Shown here: piece by piece, positions 1 through 9,135 of the stretch | Layout: every line of letters begins with the position of its first letter | Numbering within the stretch: the stretch's first letter is position 1 | From: Lentibacillus cibarius | GTDB taxonomy: Bacteria; Bacillota; Bacilli; Bacillales; Amphibacillaceae | Direction: 5' to 3' | Assembly: GCF_005887555.1 (NCBI RefSeq) | Contig: NZ_VCIA01000001.1 | Coordinates: 3,038,001-3,102,000 of the forward strand | Length of the DNA stretch: 64,000 nucleotides | Translations under genes and position numbers: made by a program | The notes under the pieces: generated by a model | The model's input: the letters and a program-made list of their open reading frames with translations, nothing else | What the model was told of the DNA's origin: nothing | Databases searched by the model: none

Positions 1-51
1 GGCCAGCAATTCGGGATGAACGTGGAACCGGCCTAGCTATCTATGCTGGCC
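1..51 (-). terminator. Possible hairpin downstream of the ger operon
   Basis: An 8-bp inverted repeat, GGCCAGCA at 1-8 and TGCTGGCC at 44-51, lies just past the end of the germination operon. The loop is long (35 nt) and there is no clear U-tract, so this is only a weak terminator candidate, and the window edge prevents seeing more. Confidence 0.2.
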
Positions 52-121
52 TTTTCGGCAAAATAGCAGCAAGGCAGCTGGGGGTATGCTGTCGTCTTTC
101 ATCTATTAATGCTAAACGACG

Positions 122-1228
122 CTACTTTTTACGAGTATTCTTCCCAGCGGCTTTTCCCCGTAACCATACACCCACCAACAACAGAATGGGAATAAGCACA
201 TGAACGAGAACATCATAAAATGGCCATGTCGTGCCTAACACATGAGCGACTTTCTGTAAATTGGGGGCAGACCAAATGGTCATGATGACTAACAAGAAAC
301 CGAGTGGAAAGACCAGCTGCCTATAATCTGATAATTTCAACCATTGCGCCGTACCAATGACAAGGACATAATGGAAGACGGCAATTTTCACAAAGGTACC
401 AGTAACCCAAATCGCCATGACAATAGCTTCAACGTGTTGCAGGAAATCCGCCATACTTATATACCTGACTGCACTCATGACCGGATAATTAAACGTGCTT
501 GTGATATCTCCAAATATAAAAAGCGAAAGTAAATTGGCTAAAAAGAACGTAATCATCGTTACAATCACCGAAAACATTCCCCATTTCAACCCTTTTTGCT
601 GGTTACCTAAAGAGGGCAGGAAGAAAGACAGGAGAAAGAATTGCATAAACCAGCTTGATGCAAGGAAACCGCCTGTTAAGGAGGGACCTATTCCATTTCC
701 CATGATCGGTAGCATATGCTGCGGCTCCAAATCTGGCACAAGCATGATTGCAATGAATAGAAACAAGGCAAAGATTAGTGGTATGAAAATAGTTGCGGTT
801 CTTGACAATACTTCAATTCCACCACGCACAGCAGCTGCACAAACGAATACCATCGTTCCCAGTACAACGAATATGGGTGTTTCCGGAAGAAAATTTCCCA
901 CAACGAAGTCACCGTATTCTCTTAATGACAGTGCATTCAGATGCAAATAATAGACGAGAAACAGTAATCCAATCAATTTTCCCGGAATCCGTCCGATAAC
1001 TTTTTCACTGTATTGGATAATCGTTTGCTTAGGGTAAATGGTATGCAACCGATAAGCAATGAAGACAGTTAGAAAGCCGGCAATGGATCCCCAAATGGGT
1101 GCTAACCACATATCTTGTTCGGCGACTCCCCCGGTAATGGCGGGGGCGATTAATACGGCTGTTGACGTGATCGCCAAATAAAGCAAAAACGCCAGTTGTA
1201 TTGCGCTGATTTTCCCTTTATCCATCAT
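122..1228 (-). CDS. GerAB-type spore germination permease (second B subunit)
   Basis: This is an integral membrane B subunit of a GerA-family germinant receptor, an APC-fold protein of the spore inner membrane thought to bind the germinant. The protein is hydrophobic throughout, with about ten membrane segments and the family opening 'DKGKISAIQ'. I place the start at 1228 because a GGAGGTG ribosome site lies 9 bases upstream; an in-frame ATG at 1249 lies upstream of that site. It is the last gene of a leftward A-B-C-D-B operon and closely resembles the other B subunit at 2697-3803 along its whole length. Two different B subunits in one operon suggest either a mixed receptor or alternative germinant specificity, which is inference. 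Forespore (sigma-G) expression is expected from the family. Confidence 0.9.
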   Translation of the reverse strand: MMDKGKISAIQLAFLLYLAITSTAVLIAPAITGGVAEQDMWLAPIWGSIAGFLTVFIAYRLHTIYPKQTIIQYSEKVIGRIPGKLIGLLFLVYYLHLNALSLREYGDFVVGNFLPETPIFVVLGTMVFVCAAAVRGGIEVLSRTATIFIPLIFALFLFIAIMLVPDLEPQHMLPIMGNGIGPSLTGGFLASSWFMQFFLLSFFLPSLGNQQKGLKWGMFSVIVTMITFFLANLLSLFIFGDITSTFNYPVMSAVRYISMADFLQHVEAIVMAIWVTGTFVKIAVFHYVLVIGTAQWLKLSDYRQLVFPLGFLLVIMTIWSAPNLQKVAHVLGTTWPFYDVLVHVLIPILLLVGVWLRGKAAGKNTRKK

Positions 1229-1273
1229 CGCGCGATTCACCTCCTGCATGAAAAGAACTTGGTCGGACGACGA

Positions 1274-1501
1274 TTATGGCTCCAACAGCTTCCCTAAAGG
1301 CTTGAAAATCGCCTCAACTAATTGGGTAGGACCCGGCATATCAGGGAAATACACGAGCACAATACCTAGGATGACGCTGCCTGTTGTTAGCACGACGAAT
1401 ACCTTTTTTTCCCTCTTTTGCTCCTTTTCTATTTTCGGCCATTCGTATAAGGTGATAAGAATAGCGACGGCAACAATTCCGAGAACCATTAACCATTTCA
1501 T
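1274..1501 (-). CDS. Small two-TM germinant-receptor D-subunit-like protein
   Basis: A 75-residue protein with two predicted membrane segments (about residues 2-17 and 33-52) separated by a charged loop rich in Lys and Glu. Small two-helix proteins like this are found in or beside many gerA-type operons of Bacillus, where they are called D subunits and modulate receptor activity. The assignment rests on size, topology and position between the C subunit and the second B subunit, not on a recognised motif. The AAGGAG-type site just upstream and the 17-bp gap to the C gene fit co-transcription. Confidence 0.75.
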   Translation of the reverse strand: MKWLMVLGIVAVAILITLYEWPKIEKEQKREKKVFVVLTTGSVILGIVLVYFPDMPGPTQLVEAIFKPLGKLLEP

Positions 1502-1518
1502 TTCTTTTTCTCCTTCTC

Positions 1519-2691
1519 TTAAGGTACGCCTTGTGGTCCGCTTGATCTGCCGGGTCTTCTTATTTTCGCATCACTTTTTATGACAACTTCTATTTCGGGG
1601 AATTTTTCATTCCACTTATCCTTTGCTTGCTTCCATCGTTTCGGATAGTGGCGCTCAAACGTCTCGCCGAATCCAAAAATGTCTGCCTCCATTCCTGTTT
1701 GCACCTCGTCGAGCACCAATTGAATACGTTTATCAATTTCTTTTTCCATTTGTTTTTCCAGTTTTTCTATAGTCTTTGGATCCATCATGTCCAATTTGGT
1801 TTCGTTTTCGGCAACATCGTCTTCTGTGGTAATCTGAACGGTCATCTTCCATTTTCCGTTTTTGATAGTGGGAATTAATTCCGTACTGGAACGCAGCAAT
1901 TTAAAGGAAATATAACCTTCCGCATCCTTTGGTTGAATGGTGACGGCAGATAGTTGAATCTGATCAATGATCCACAGTAATCCCCTTGTCACTTTGTCAT
2001 CGATTTGTCCGGTTAGTTTATTGTTTTTGAAAACTGCCGTGCCATTGACACGTAACCCTTCTCCTAATTTGGATTTACTTTCCGTTATTATTGGTAACGC
2101 TGTATCACCTGATGTGCTGGCTAATTGTTGCAGCAAGTCTTTGGTGGTTACATTCAATCCAATTTTAAGCTTTGCCAGTTCCCTTGCAACTTCTGCAGAT
2201 TCCCCATCCTCGAAGCTTGGAATAACTTTTAAAATATCAGTGGCTTTCCCATCCGTAAAGAATACATTTGCCCGGAGACGTGGGACGGGAAATCGGGCAA
2301 AAAAGTCGATATGCTTACGAATGCCTGCTTCAGCCAGCGCCTTGCCGATGATGATCACACGATTATGCCCCTCAAAAAGCCGTCTGGATGTCCTTTCTTG
2401 TAATTTGGATCTGGCATCATAGATCGTTTTACCAGTGGCTGTTTTAACAATCACAGGTTTTTCTCCACCTTGTCCGCCACCGCCGTTCATTCCTGCGCCC
2501 CCAACCACTTTAGGATTGACGATTTGGGCCGACAGCTCAATCTTGCCATTATCCGTCCTATCAAGCCCCACGCCTACAACAATCGCTAAATCATTGATTT
2601 CTGTCCGATCCCAGCAGCCTGACAGAAAAATAGGGATGAAACATAATATGATTGTTAGTAGGCGTTTCTTCGGGTTAAATAAACGTTTCAT
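1519..2691 (-). CDS. GerAC-type germinant receptor lipoprotein
   Basis: This is the C subunit of a GerA-family receptor, a lipoprotein on the outer face of the spore inner membrane. A positively charged N terminus and hydrophobic stretch end in the lipobox L-S-G-C, followed by the family hallmark W-D-R-x-E-I-N-D. The body of about 390 residues matches the usual length. I prefer the ATG at 2691, which has a GGTG site 6 bases upstream, over the GTG at 2700 that overlaps that site. The stop codon of the preceding B gene (2697-2699) lies within the ribosome site, so translation is probably coupled. Confidence 0.92.
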   Translation of the reverse strand: MKRLFNPKKRLLTIILCFIPIFLSGCWDRTEINDLAIVVGVGLDRTDNGKIELSAQIVNPKVVGGAGMNGGGGQGGEKPVIVKTATGKTIYDARSKLQERTSRRLFEGHNRVIIIGKALAEAGIRKHIDFFARFPVPRLRANVFFTDGKATDILKVIPSFEDGESAEVARELAKLKIGLNVTTKDLLQQLASTSGDTALPIITESKSKLGEGLRVNGTAVFKNNKLTGQIDDKVTRGLLWIIDQIQLSAVTIQPKDAEGYISFKLLRSSTELIPTIKNGKWKMTVQITTEDDVAENETKLDMMDPKTIEKLEKQMEKEIDKRIQLVLDEVQTGMEADIFGFGETFERHYPKRWKQAKDKWNEKFPEIEVVIKSDAKIRRPGRSSGPQGVP

Positions 2692-2696
2692 GTTGT

Positions 2697-3803
2697 TCAC
2701 CTTTCAGTGTTACTGCTTTTTTGGAACTTATTGCGCAACTTAGCCGTCAACAGCAAAACAAGGGGAATGACTATTAGAAATAAACAGGCATAAAAGGTCC
2801 AGGAAGTATTCGTGAAGTGTGTCAGTTCCTGTGCATTAGAAGCACTCCACATACTGATAGAGACTGATAAAAAGCCAATGGGAAACACAATCGGACGATA
2901 ATCAGATAAGTGCAGCCATTGCGCCGTACCAATCACAACAACGTAGGAGAAAATACAAATTTTGACAAACATGCCTGTTACCCATATAGCCATGACAATA
3001 GATTCCACATGCTGCAGAAATTCAGCTATATTAATATAACGGGCAGCGTCCATAACCGGATAGTTAAATGAAGGGGTAATATCCCCGAACAAGAGAAGCG
3101 AGAATAAATTCGTGATAACCAAAGTGACCAAGATAAGCACTGTTGAAATCAGCCCCCATTTTAATCCGTTCTCTTTTTTACGAAGGTAGGGTAAAAGAAA
3201 AGAAATAAGAAATAATTCACTAAACCATTGTGAAGGTATAATCGCCCCCACAATCGATGGATTCACACCCTCTTCCATAACAGGGAATATGTTTTTCGGT
3301 TCTAACGCCGGAATTAATAATAGAACGATAACAAGAAACAACACGATAAAGACAGGAAAGAAAATCTGGGAACTTCGTGCGATTACCTCCAGCCCGCCGC
3401 GTACCGCCAATGCACAGACAAACGCCATGGTCATGATCGTAACAATAATTGGTGTTTGCAAAAGAAAATTCCCAGTGACAAACTCCGCGTAATCCCGTAA
3501 AATCATTCCATTCGTATGCAGGACGAAAAAGAGGAAACCAAGTCCGAGCAATTTTCCCGGGAATTTCCCCACAATCTTCTCACTATATTGCACAAATGTT
3601 TTCTGCGGGTAATAGTGGTGGAGACGATAGGCAATTATGACAGCAAGATAACCAAATAAAGAAGCCCAGATTGGTGACAGCCACATATCCTGTTTTGCAA
3701 ATTGGCCTGTCGTAGCCGGCAAGATAAGAATAGCCGTCGCTACAACAGTTGGATAAAGTAAAATGGCCATCTGTACAGCGCTGATCTTTCCTTTTTCTAT
3801 CAT
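2697..3803 (-). CDS. GerAB-type spore germination permease (first B subunit)
   Basis: This is the membrane-embedded B subunit of the same germinant receptor. The 368-residue protein has about ten hydrophobic segments and the same opening 'EKGKISAVQ' as the second B gene of the operon. The two B proteins share many blocks, for example 'QHVESIVMAIWVTG' with 'QHVEAIVMAIWVTG' and 'VVIGTAQWL' with 'LVIGTAQWL'. A GAGGTGG ribosome site precedes the ATG at 3803. The gene lies 32 bases behind the A subunit and its stop overlaps the translation start region of the C subunit. Confidence 0.92.
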   Translation of the reverse strand: MIEKGKISAVQMAILLYPTVVATAILILPATTGQFAKQDMWLSPIWASLFGYLAVIIAYRLHHYYPQKTFVQYSEKIVGKFPGKLLGLGFLFFVLHTNGMILRDYAEFVTGNFLLQTPIIVTIMTMAFVCALAVRGGLEVIARSSQIFFPVFIVLFLVIVLLLIPALEPKNIFPVMEEGVNPSIVGAIIPSQWFSELFLISFLLPYLRKKENGLKWGLISTVLILVTLVITNLFSLLLFGDITPSFNYPVMDAARYINIAEFLQHVESIVMAIWVTGMFVKICIFSYVVVIGTAQWLHLSDYRPIVFPIGFLSVSISMWSASNAQELTHFTNTSWTFYACLFLIVIPLVLLLTAKLRNKFQKSSNTER

Positions 3804-3835
3804 TGTGTTCCACCTCGCTATCGAAAAACGGTTGA

Positions 3836-5398
3836 TTATTCTTTCCCGCGTATCGGACTTGGTTTTTGACTAGGAGACTGACGATATTCATTAGATTCAC
3901 CGGTAAGGCGAGGTCGCTTATTTAATTTCCACCACGGTGCACGCATCAGTGTATCCTTCATTTCATTAAATTGCATTGGTGCCATCGGACTTAGATAAGG
4001 TTCACCAAATGAGCGTAATGTCGCCAAATGCACGATAATCATAATAATGCCAAGCATGATTCCCAGCAGCCCGAGCGTCCCCGCAAGTAATATCATAGGA
4101 AAGCGTAGCATGCGAATAGCCGTTGCCGCGGAATAACGGGGAATGGTAAACGAGGCAATCCCTGTTATTGCAACAACGATAACCATTGGAGCAGAAACAA
4201 TACCTGCCGAAACCGCAGCCTCGCCAATGACGAGTGCTCCAACAATACTCACAGCAGACCCGACTTGATTTGGAAGTCGTACCCCTGCTTCCCGTAACGC
4301 CTCAAAAGTGATTTCCATCATTAGTACTTCGACAAGTGCCGGGAAGGGAATCTGTTCGCGTGCTGCTGCCATACTAATTAACAGCGATGTCGGCAGCATT
4401 TCCTGGTGATAGGTAAGCACCGCCACATATAACGATGGCAGCAGCAGCGATATGACTAGAAAAAGATACCGAAGCCAGCGAATCGCTGTAGACATTAGGT
4501 AACGCCGGTAATAATCTTCCCCCGCCTGTAATAGGGTGTAAAGTGTTGTCGGTACAATGAGGGAAAAGGGAGTACCGTCAATCAATATAGCCACACGTCC
4601 ATCCAACAGATTGGACGTTACGATATCCGGCCGTTCCGTTGCCAATGTTTGCGGAAAAGGAGAATGAGGGTCATCTTCAATGAATTCTTCAATCACACCA
4701 CTTTCCAGCACGCCATCTATGTCAATCCGATTCAATCGATTGGTCACTTCCTCGACTAGCGTCTTGTCGACGATCCCCTCCACAAAAGTAACCATAACGT
4801 TGGTTTTGGTATAACGGCCTATTTCCATCGATTGCATCTTCAGCTTTGGACTTCTGATTCTACGCCTTAGCATGGAGGTATTGACAGTTAATGTTTCAAC
4901 AAAGCCTTCTCGTGGGCCTCGTATCATTTTTTCAGCTTCGGGAGATTCCACCGAACGTTTTTCCCATTTGGATAAACCTAAGGAAAATCCCGTTTGACTG
5001 TTGTCTGCCAGGACGACAGGTTTCCCGGTGGAAATTGCTTGTATACAATCAGAGAATGTTTTGACAGCTTTTGTTTCAGAAACAGCTACCGTGTTCTTGA
5101 TTAATTTATCTACTTGTTGCTCCTGATCATTTCCTGTCGCGGTCATAAGTGGCGAAAGTACGCTATCATCGATTTCTTCCGTATTCGATAAACCATCTAT
5201 GTAAATAAGCAACGCCTGGTGTTTTCCGCCTATGCTAAAAGGATGGAAGACAACATCCGAACAATCCTGGTAAATCGACCGTAGCTGGTTTTCATTATCG
5301 GTTATATGATTATATAGTGGGTCTTGCTCCTGTTTCGATTGCTTTAGCGCCGATTGTTTTTTCTTTTTATCCTTTTTACGCCGAATTCGCCACATCAT
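3836..5398 (-). CDS. GerAA-type germinant receptor subunit
   Basis: This is the A subunit of a GerA-family germinant receptor. A large hydrophilic N-terminal region (about residues 1-290) begins with a Lys-rich stretch; the C-terminal half carries about five membrane segments (about 300-470) and the conserved 'REQIPFPALVEVLMMEITFE' block typical of the family, followed by 'LREAGVRLP'. The chosen ATG at 5398 (or the adjacent ATG at 5395) has a GGAAGGGG site 4-7 bases upstream; a start at 5431 lacks one. This is the first gene of the operon. A TGTATA element at 5451-5456 resembles a sigma-G -35 box on the minus strand, but I see no convincing -10 box. Confidence 0.93.
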   Translation of the reverse strand: MMWRIRRKKDKKKKQSALKQSKQEQDPLYNHITDNENQLRSIYQDCSDVVFHPFSIGGKHQALLIYIDGLSNTEEIDDSVLSPLMTATGNDQEQQVDKLIKNTVAVSETKAVKTFSDCIQAISTGKPVVLADNSQTGFSLGLSKWEKRSVESPEAEKMIRGPREGFVETLTVNTSMLRRRIRSPKLKMQSMEIGRYTKTNVMVTFVEGIVDKTLVEEVTNRLNRIDIDGVLESGVIEEFIEDDPHSPFPQTLATERPDIVTSNLLDGRVAILIDGTPFSLIVPTTLYTLLQAGEDYYRRYLMSTAIRWLRYLFLVISLLLPSLYVAVLTYHQEMLPTSLLISMAAAREQIPFPALVEVLMMEITFEALREAGVRLPNQVGSAVSIVGALVIGEAAVSAGIVSAPMVIVVAITGIASFTIPRYSAATAIRMLRFPMILLAGTLGLLGIMLGIIMIIVHLATLRSFGEPYLSPMAPMQFNEMKDTLMRAPWWKLNKRPRLTGESNEYRQSPSQKPSPIRGKE

Positions 5399-5631
5399 AC
5401 CACCCCTTCCAAACTCCAGTACCCTTACCATTTTCTGTAACGTCCAAAAGTATACATTTTGGAGAACTTTTTAAAAAGGCTCCGGCAATTGCTATAAGAC
5501 AAGGCCATGCCGAGCTTTCCAATAGTTTGTGTAATGATTGGAATTTTATTCTTGAACGATAGTAAATGGCATAACAAAAGGATAAACACGCGGCAACCTT
5601 GAAAAGCATGCGATTATTGATGATTTGCAGC

Positions 5632-6114
5632 TAAAGCGTCGATGTTTCGCCGTAAAGCGTTGATAAATGCAGCTAAAGCGTCGATGTTCAGGTGTAAAGC
5701 GTTGATGATTGAGGCTAAAGCGTCGATGTTCAGGCATAAAGCGTTGATGTTTGTTGCTAAAGCGTCGATGAATGCAGCTAAAGCGTCGATGTTCAGGCGT
5801 AAAGCGTTGATGATTGAGGCTAAAGCGTCGATGTTCAGTCGTAAAGCGTTGATGATTGAGGCTAAAGCGTCGATGTTCAGGCGTAAAGCGTTGATGTTTG
5901 TTGCTAAAGCGTCGATGTTCAGTCGTAAAGCGTTGATGTTTGTTGCTAAAGCGTCGATGTTCAGGCATAAAGCGTTGATGTTTGTTGCTAAAGCGTCGAT
6001 GTTCAGGCGTAAAGCGTTGATGTTTGTTGCTAAAGCGTCGATGTTCAGGCGTAAAGCGTCGATGTTTCGCCGTAAAGCGTTGATGATCCGCCATAAAGCG
6101 TCGATGTTCCTAGC
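5632..6114 (+). repeat. 21-bp tandem repeat array, 23 copies
   Basis: The core TAAAGCGTYGATG begins at 5632 and recurs every 21 bases without a single insertion or deletion up to 6094 (23 copies), followed by one decayed copy at 6115. Copies alternate between two subtypes (GCTAAAGCGTCGATG and CGTAAAGCGTTGATG), so the higher-order unit is 42 bp. Because 21 is divisible by 3, several long reading frames stay open on both strands (164-182 codons), each giving a 7-residue peptide repeat. None has a convincing ribosome site or a recognised family, so I treat the array as non-coding. It separates the ger operon promoter region from the terminator of the next gene. Confidence 0.9.
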
Positions 6115-6144
6115 TGAGGGGTCTACCATCTCCTAGATAATAAA

Positions 6145-6172
6145 AAACACCTTCGTCATCTGGAAGGTGTTT
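6145..6172 (-). terminator. Rho-independent terminator
   Basis: A perfect 10-bp stem (AAACACCTTC at 6145-6154 and GAAGGTGTTT at 6163-6172) with an 8-nt loop is followed on the minus strand by a T-rich run. It lies directly after the ABC ATPase gene ending at 6187. Confidence 0.85.
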
Positions 6173-6186
6173 CAGGTCTGTTCCTA

Positions 6187-6987
6187 CTAATTGGTGTTGG
6201 GGATATGTTCCTGTAAAGATAGCCACATGCGACCGTTCTGTTCTTTTGCTTCAACGGGAAGACGGTAAAACCCTGATAATGTGCTTGCCGACAGCAGATT
6301 CTCCGTTTTTCCTTTATCAAAAATAGTTCCTTCACGCAGCAATAACGTATGACTGAAGATCGGCAGGATTTCTTCAATATGATGCGTGACAAACAGAATG
6401 GTTGGTGCATCCGGTTGTGCAGCCAGCTGCTGGATGGAGGCGAGCAGTTCTTCACGGGTAATAAAGTCAAGCCCGTTCGTTGGTTCATCCAGGATGAGTA
6501 ATGCTGGCGAGGCCATGAGTCCACGCGCAATCAGCAGTTTTTGTTTCTCTCCTTGTGAACACGTCTGATACGTGCGACCGTGTAAATGACTGCAGCCAAC
6601 CTGTTCCATCAGCTGGTGCGCCCGCTCGTAATCCTCGGCAACCGGCTGGTCGTACAGTCCGAATGAAGCAAATTTACCACTGATCACTATTTGTTCAGCA
6701 AGATCGGTACCCCTGATCCTTTCCTGCAGTGAGGAACTGACCCAGCCAATCGCTTTTCGCAGCTCGCGAATATCTGTCTTGCCAAATGTTTTGCCAAGGA
6801 CACGGATTGTTCCGGCTGTCGGCCAAATATATCCATTCACCATGTTTAACAGCGTCGTTTTTCCGGAGCCATTTAACCCGAGAATCGCCCAATGCTGCCC
6901 GCTGGTAACTTGCCAGTCGATATTATGTAAGATGGTTTCTCCTTGTCTTTTCCATGAAACATTTTGGAAATCGATCACATTCGTCAT
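6187..6987 (-). CDS. ABC transporter ATP-binding protein, YlmA-like
   Basis: This is a stand-alone ATP-binding cassette ATPase of 266 residues. Visible motifs are the Walker A 'GLNGSGKTT' (about 38-46), an aberrant signature 'CSQGEKQ' in place of LSGGQ, the Walker B 'LLILDEPTNGLD', and the H-loop 'FVTHH'. It resembles Bacillus subtilis YlmA, an ATPase without a known partner permease. No membrane component is adjacent, so the substrate is unknown. A GGAGG site precedes the ATG at 6987 and a strong terminator follows the stop, so it is probably monocistronic. Confidence 0.85.
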   Translation of the reverse strand: MTNVIDFQNVSWKRQGETILHNIDWQVTSGQHWAILGLNGSGKTTLLNMVNGYIWPTAGTIRVLGKTFGKTDIRELRKAIGWVSSSLQERIRGTDLAEQIVISGKFASFGLYDQPVAEDYERAHQLMEQVGCSHLHGRTYQTCSQGEKQKLLIARGLMASPALLILDEPTNGLDFITREELLASIQQLAAQPDAPTILFVTHHIEEILPIFSHTLLLREGTIFDKGKTENLLSASTLSGFYRLPVEAKEQNGRMWLSLQEHIPNTN

Positions 6988-7116
6988 CCGGTTTTCCTCC
7001 TTCTGTATTAACTCTTTTTCTATTGCTTTGTATTGTTTCGATGCATGGTCGTGTTTGTTAATTATAGCAAATTACTATTATTCTGTAATCTATATAGTGT
7101 AGGTGGTCCGAAAATA

Positions 7117-7158
7117 AATCATCCCTCATGTGCCGTTAGCCAGCGCTGAGGGATGATT
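7117..7158 (-). terminator. Terminator of the antiporter-epimerase-GNAT-M20 operon
   Basis: A perfect 12-bp inverted repeat (AATCATCCCTCA at 7117-7128, TGAGGGATGATT at 7147-7158) is followed on the minus strand by TTATTTT. It lies 106 bases downstream of the M20 amidohydrolase stop. Confidence 0.75.
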
Positions 7159-7263
7159 GGGCTCAAAAAATCTATTGGAAGTGTTCCATGTAGCAGTATG
7201 GATCGGCTTTTAATATGGTATGTCTTCGTTGTTTATCATACCAGCGTTTAGGGTAAAGGAGTG

Positions 7264-8400
7264 CTAACTGTCCGTATCCCCGTCACGGTACACGCCTGTA
7301 ACGGCCTCATACAATATGTTGACACCGTTCATTAACGCGTCATGATGAAAGATCATGTCCGGGTGGTGGAGGCCTGGTTTAAGGTCACACCCAAGGCCGA
7401 GCATGGTCGCTTTTAAGGTCGGGCGCTTGATAGTGTAAAAATGAAAGTCGTCGCCGCCTGGTGTCACGAGCGGTGGATGCACATGGTCGTCGCCGAGTAC
7501 GCGTGCTGCAGCATGTTCCATAATCTGAATGGCTTCATCGTTGACGGCTGCTGCCGGAATGTATTCCGTGTCCGTGATCGTGATGGTCACCCCATAGAGA
7601 CGTTCCATCGTCTGAAATATTTCCTGTACCTTTTGCGTCATCTCATCCATCGTCTGATTATCCTGTGCGCGCATATCCACCGCGAACGAAGCGTTACCCG
7701 GAATGATATTGGTACTCTTGCCCCCGGCGGTGATGTTGGTCATTTTTACCGAATGGGGGACGCGCGGATTAAGATGAATGCTGTTAAGCTGACCTACGAT
7801 GGCCGATGCCACTTCAATCGCGTTAGCAGTCAAATGCGGCCGGGCCGCGTGGGCATCGTGGCCGCTGACTTCTACCTTATACGTGGTATTGGACCCGTGG
7901 ACAATGACCGGCGCTGCGTGATTCATTCCCGTTTCCTCAGCCGGGCGGAGGTGGACACCGAATAAATAATCGACATCATCGACCACGCCTTTTTCGACCA
8001 TTTTTAACGCGCCCGCCCCTAGTTCCTCAGCAGGCTGAAAAATAAATTTCAAGGCTACCTTATTTTTCAGCGCTGGATCGGTTGTTATTTTCCATACCAA
8101 GCCAAGCACCATCGCCATATGGGCGTCGTGTCCACATGAATGGTTTGCTTGAAATTTTCCGTCCACTTCCTGCCATAACGCGTCCATGTCGGCACGGATG
8201 GCGACGACTGGCAGGTTGCTGTCGAAATTGCCGTATGTACCGACCACGCCTGTGCAGTCTGCAAACGTTGTCACGGCGCACCCTTGTTCCTGTAAAATAG
8301 ACGCAATATAGGCTGTCGTTTCTGTTTCTTCCCAGCTGATTTCAGCGTGCTGATGCAAATGGTGAAACGTATCTTTTACACGATTCTGCAAATCCGACAT
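7264..8400 (-). CDS. M20 family amidohydrolase (N-acyl amino acid hydrolase-like)
   Basis: This is a metal-dependent amidohydrolase of the M20D group, which cleaves N-acyl amino acids or similar amides in the cytoplasm. Metal-ligand motifs 'SCGHDAHM' and 'FQPAEELGAGA' are intact, and the C-terminal 'LHHPDM' block is present. The start at 8400 is supported by an AAAGGCGG site and by alignment with the paralogue at 35959-37086, which begins at the same point and is clearly homologous along its length. The upstream GNAT frame stops 7 bases before this start. It is the last gene of an operon of antiporter, epimerase, GNAT and amidohydrolase, which suggests that the substrate is an N-acylated amino acid released after epimerisation. 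Confidence 0.88.
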   Translation of the reverse strand: MSDLQNRVKDTFHHLHQHAEISWEETETTAYIASILQEQGCAVTTFADCTGVVGTYGNFDSNLPVVAIRADMDALWQEVDGKFQANHSCGHDAHMAMVLGLVWKITTDPALKNKVALKFIFQPAEELGAGALKMVEKGVVDDVDYLFGVHLRPAEETGMNHAAPVIVHGSNTTYKVEVSGHDAHAARPHLTANAIEVASAIVGQLNSIHLNPRVPHSVKMTNITAGGKSTNIIPGNASFAVDMRAQDNQTMDEMTQKVQEIFQTMERLYGVTITITDTEYIPAAAVNDEAIQIMEHAAARVLGDDHVHPPLVTPGGDDFHFYTIKRPTLKATMLGLGCDLKPGLHHPDMIFHHDALMNGVNILYEAVTGVYRDGDTDS

Positions 8401-8407
8401 CACTTCT

Positions 8408-9135
8408 TTACCGCCTTTCATTAGTGCCTTCCGTTCTTTTTTGATAGGTTACTTCATACGTCCCGTCACTAGCCTGGATGGAGGTCCCACGGTAGCCGGC
8501 TTCAAGCAAATGCTGCTGTGCGTCTGTATCCTCCATGCTGACAATTTTTACATCAGTTGGGGACGGCTTTTCGTCCGACAAAAGATTCGGAAGAGGACAT
8601 ACCGCAGTTTTCCGTTATATTTTTCTTTTAATGCAACGATTTCCATGCCGAGTGCGAGCTTATCCTTTAGGCTGGGAATGTTGAATGGGGCAACGGTTGC
8701 TGCCACGTACGGAAACCGTGTTGCATCTACATGCGCCATGACCAAGTGGCCCATATACGTCTGCAAGCCATTTCCCTGATACCTAGGGTGGACGACGGAA
8801 ACCTCGGAATAGATCATTTTCGAAAGATCCTCTTCTCCGAGACCAGCATCCGTCCCAAGGTGCTCCGGATCATCGGTGGGGGGGACGAACATAGCGCGAA
8901 ATGCAATTAAATCGTCACCAATAAATGTCCCGATCATAAACCCGTTACCGGATAAAATAGATGAAAATTCCTCTCGTGTAAGGGATTGCAGCTGTTCCGG
9001 ATTTTCCAGGGATGCTGCCACGGCAGACTGGAGCTGCAAAATGGTTGTAAGATCAGTACTGGCAAGCATTCGGACATGAAATGGCTCACCAGTTGTCTTC
9101 AATTCGCCTTCTGTAAGCATAGGTGTTTCCATCAT
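8408..9135 (-). pseudogene. GNAT N-acyltransferase, interrupted by a -1 frameshift
   Basis: The first frame (9135 to 8548) encodes a GNAT acyltransferase of 195 residues with the acetyl-CoA-binding block 'VSVVHPRYQGNGLQTYMGH'. After 'GKLRYVLFR' it runs into a stop, but shifting frame by one base near 8590 opens a continuation of about 60 codons with normal protein character ('VKIVSMEDTDAQQHLLEAGY', later 'VTYQKRT') that ends at 8408. That end places the stop 7 bases before the M20 start, as expected in a tight operon. One base is therefore missing, either a real mutation or a sequencing error. If the frameshift is real, the catalytic core may survive but the last part of the protein is replaced. 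The start overlaps the epimerase stop (ATGA). In the known Geobacillus pathway a GNAT succinylates D-amino acids, a role that would fit here. Confidence 0.72.

Noticed and set aside
5632..6114. CRISPR array
   Set aside because: The period is only 21 bp and there are no spacers.
5546..6136. Long open frames of 164-182 codons on both strands over the 21-bp array
   Set aside because: They exist because the repeat length is a multiple of 3 and the unit lacks stops; there is no ribosome site, family match or single preferred frame.
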